Shown here: positions 6,217 through 7,190 of the stretch, piece by piece | How positions within the stretch are numbered: position 1 is the stretch's first letter | How the letters are laid out: each line of letters starts with the position of its first letter | Assembly: GCA_002102825.1 (NCBI GenBank) | Contig: DABJ01000031.1 | Span: 7,176 to 14,365, forward strand | Reading direction: 5' to 3' | Length of the DNA stretch: 7,190 nt | Source: Candidatus Gastranaerophilales bacterium HUM_12 | GTDB taxonomy: Bacteria > Cyanobacteriota > Vampirovibrionia > Gastranaerophilales > Gastranaerophilaceae | Translations under genes and position numbers: made by a program | Notes under the pieces: generated by a model | What the model was told of the DNA's origin: nothing | The model's input: the letters and a program-made list of their open reading frames with translations, nothing else | Database searches by the model: none

Positions 6217-6255
6217 CCCTCGCCCTTAGAATAAGGGAGAGGGTTAGGGTGAGGG
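6217..6255 (+). repeat. Hairpin followed by G-quadruplex motif, copy 2
   Basis: The stem is CCCTC (6217-6221) with GAGGG (6239-6243) and CCCTTA (6223-6228) with TAAGGG (6232-6237), one G/A mismatch between them, and a 3-base loop. The right arm continues into four GGG tracts (6235-6237, 6241-6243, 6247-6249, 6253-6255) with 3-base loops AGA, TTA and TGA. It has the same order and orientation as copy 1, 90 bases away, and seems a diverged relative. From memory, the CCCTCACCCTAACCCTCTCCC-type reverse complement recurs between genes of many unrelated bacteria. Confidence 0.75.
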
Positions 6256-6271
6256 TTTCACTAGTGTTCAA

Positions 6272-6314
6272 GATTACGACGTCACGTTTAATGCGAGGCA
6301 GTGACGTAACAATC
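6272..6314. repeat. 43-bp imperfect palindrome with TGCGAGG core
   Basis: GATT (6272-6275) and ACGTCAC (6279-6285) pair with GTGACGT (6301-6307) and AATC (6311-6314), with a symmetric 3-by-3 internal mismatch and a 15-base loop holding TGCGAGG (6292-6298). The layout (GATTG..ACGTC..CCTCGCA on the minus strand) resembles, from memory, a palindromic repeat with core CGTCATTGCGAGG that is spread through many bacterial genomes. The family assignment is tentative; the inverted repeat itself is plain. Confidence 0.65.
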
Positions 6315-6338
6315 ACTATCACGGGGATAATTGCAAAA

Positions 6339-6410
6339 TGTAGGTTGGCATAGCATTGCTATGCCAACACGATAAATTTTATGTGTCGGCTCAAGTAAAT
6401 CCGACCTACA
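6339..6410. repeat. 72-bp MITE-like element with terminal inverted repeats and cloverleaf potential
   Basis: TGTAGGTTGG (6339-6348) and CCGACCTACA (6401-6410) are 10-bp terminal inverted repeats with one G/T mismatch. Inside is a perfect 10-bp stem, TTGGCATAGC (6345-6354) with GCTATGCCAA (6358-6367), and a 3-base loop. An AT-rich arm follows (CAC 6368-6370 and ATAAA 6372-6376 with TTTAT 6378-6382 and GTG 6383-6385), then GTCGG (6385-6389) with CCGAC (6401-6405). The last stem and the ends of the first compete with the outer pairing. No target-site duplication or transposase is seen. It ends three bases from the pilin-like stop codon. Confidence 0.7.
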
Positions 6411-6413
6411 ATA

Positions 6414-7190
6414 TTAGTCTCCTACACACATTACATTGATTCCGCTAGAGAATCCTCTATCTTTACATAAGGCATGAGTAGTTTCACCACTACTAAAATT
6501 CATATACCATGCACAAGTAATATTGTATTCAGAAGACGAGTAATACCAACCGTTTTTAGGTAAGCCTGATTCAGGATCACTTTTACTTTTTTGATATAAA
6601 CTTTCAAGTTTTGACTTATCAGGTAATTCCAAACCTAAATCATCACATGCTTTTCTTGCTCCTGCCCACCAGTTATCTCGATGAGAATATCCACTTTTAT
6701 ACCAAGTTGGATCCCAATATTTTATATCTTCACCATTTCTATCCATTGCTGTATAAGATGGAAGTTTATATACACAGCCAAGACCATTTATTTTACTCCC
6801 AGGGCAGCCATCAGAAAATCTTGCAACTTTGAAACTTCTAATATCATATTGTTTGCCATTTCGAGCTTCACTGTTCGGCCCTTTGAAACCATTTACGTCC
6901 ATTACAAAATCTATTGAATTAGTTACACTGGTTGTATAAGCAAACTTTTTAGTTCTTCCAAAACCTATCGGTAAATCTGCAAAGCTCGGCTCAACTGTAT
7001 CTCCATCACCAATTATCCCTGCATTTGGATTGTAAGTTAAAATGAGTGTTGCTCCGTCTGCTAGAATAATTCCAACATTATCTGATTTATTTTGCGGAAG
7101 TTGTAAATTTTTACCTTTTTTAGTTTGGCTAACATCAAATGTTTTACCGTCTGACGTTGTTACTGTTTTAGTCGGCCAACAATCTGCAAT
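6414..7190 (-). CDS. Pilin-like surface protein with DUF1566/C-type-lectin-like C-terminal domain (5' end outside window)
   Basis: The frame is open from the window edge (7190) to TAA at 6414-6416, 258 codons; the N-terminus is missing. An internal ATG at 6902 is not the start, because the same protein clearly continues upstream. The visible N-terminal part is Thr/Asp/Gly-rich beta-type sequence. V-M-D-V-N-G-F-K-G-P-N at residues 96-106, followed by Y-D-I-R-S-F at 115-120, is a motif I associate with type IV pilin-like proteins of Gastranaerophilales-type genomes, so a prepilin leader upstream is expected but unseen. The last 85 or so residues (about 172-258) fit a DUF1566/Lcl-type fold: W-W-A-G-A-R-K-A-C-D-D-L-G-L-E-L-P at 174-190, G-W-Y-Y-S-S-S-E at 214-221, A-W-Y-M-N-F-S-S-G at 227-235 and a final V-M-C-V at 253-256. 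Cysteines 129, 139, 182, 226, 242 and 255 could form disulfides. Probable role: surface pilus subunit or tip ligand-binding protein. Confidence 0.8.
   Translation of the reverse strand: MADCWPTKTVTTSDGKTFDVSQTKKGKNLQLPQNKSDNVGIILADGATLILTYNPNAGIIGDGDTVEPSFADLPIGFGRTKKFAYTTSVTNSIDFVMDVNGFKGPNSEARNGKQYDIRSFKVARFSDGCPGSKINGLGCVYKLPSYTAMDRNGEDIKYWDPTWYKSGYSHRDNWWAGARKACDDLGLELPDKSKLESLYQKSKSDPESGLPKNGWYYSSSEYNITCAWYMNFSSGETTHALCKDRGFSSGINVMCVGD

Larger units (their letters stand above)
6099..6413. other. Gene-free region packed with palindromic repeats
   Basis: These 315 bases between the convergent EF-hand and pilin-like genes contain no credible coding frame. They are richer in G+C than their surroundings and hold, in order: a hairpin plus G-tracts (6129-6162), a short ATTCC/GGAAT inverted repeat (6181-6185 with 6197-6201), a second hairpin plus G-tracts (6217-6255), a 43-bp imperfect palindrome (6272-6314), and a 72-bp element with terminal inverted repeats (6339-6410). 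No T-run follows any stem, so none is called as an intrinsic terminator. Confidence 0.8.

Noticed and set aside
6291..6353. Short plus-strand ATG frame of 20 codons inside the palindrome cluster
   Set aside because: It starts within the loop of a palindrome, has no ribosome site and runs through repeat DNA.
6339..6410. Cloverleaf of tRNA length with a 7-bp closing stem
   Set aside because: Arm sizes, the 3-base loop, and the lack of a GTTC-type T-loop, D-loop residues or an anticodon arm rule out a tRNA; it fits a palindromic repeat better.
6611..6917. Two overlapping plus-strand frames of 73 and 78 codons
   Set aside because: Both are antisense to the pilin-like gene, which has clear motifs; neither has a convincing SD or family match.

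Overview
The window is AT-rich DNA with compact, mostly minus-strand genes, short intergenic gaps and clear Shine-Dalgarno (SD) sites. Its gene set combines a BlaI-type repressor, a GT2-like membrane protein with a cysteine-rich tail, a cytoplasmic EF-hand protein, and a pilin-like protein with a V/M-D-V-N-G-x-K-G-P-N motif and a lectin-like C-terminus. That mix fits the non-photosynthetic gut cyanobacterial relatives (Candidatus Gastranaerophilales / Melainabacteria). The taxonomic guess is inference from style and gene families; no rRNA or marker gene here proves it.

Layout. (1) 42-1872, minus strand: a tight three-gene operon reading BlaI/MecI-like repressor, then a 127-aa cytoplasmic protein of unknown function, then a 364-aa exported protein with faint serpin-like features. 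Gaps are 4 and 3 bases. (2) 1973-3130, minus: an exported protein with a VirB10/TrbI-like beta-domain, a glycine-rich hydrophobic insert and a DUF4352-like C-terminal domain. A promoter placed exactly for a leaderless mRNA precedes it. (3) 3173-4738, minus: a membrane-bound GT2-fold protein with eroded catalytic motifs and a Cys-rich C-terminus. (4) 4794-5378, minus: the TsaC/Sua5 threonylcarbamoyl-AMP synthase, whose start is best placed 36 codons inside the longest open frame. (5) 5532-6098, plus: a small two-EF-hand protein, divergent from tsaC. (6) 6099-6413: about 315 bases without a gene, packed with palindromic elements. These include two hairpins each followed by a canonical G-quadruplex motif, a 43-bp imperfect palindrome, and a 72-bp element with terminal inverted repeats that can fold as a cloverleaf. 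(7) 6414-7190, minus, 5' end off the window: a pilin-like protein with a DUF1566/C-type-lectin-like C-terminal domain.

How the parts relate. Only tsaC has a firm housekeeping role (tRNA t6A37 synthesis). The exported, envelope and pilin-like genes suggest a surface and secretion theme, but there is no complete pathway in the window. The most unusual material is the palindrome cluster between two convergent genes. No IS element, CRISPR array, tRNA or rRNA is visible.
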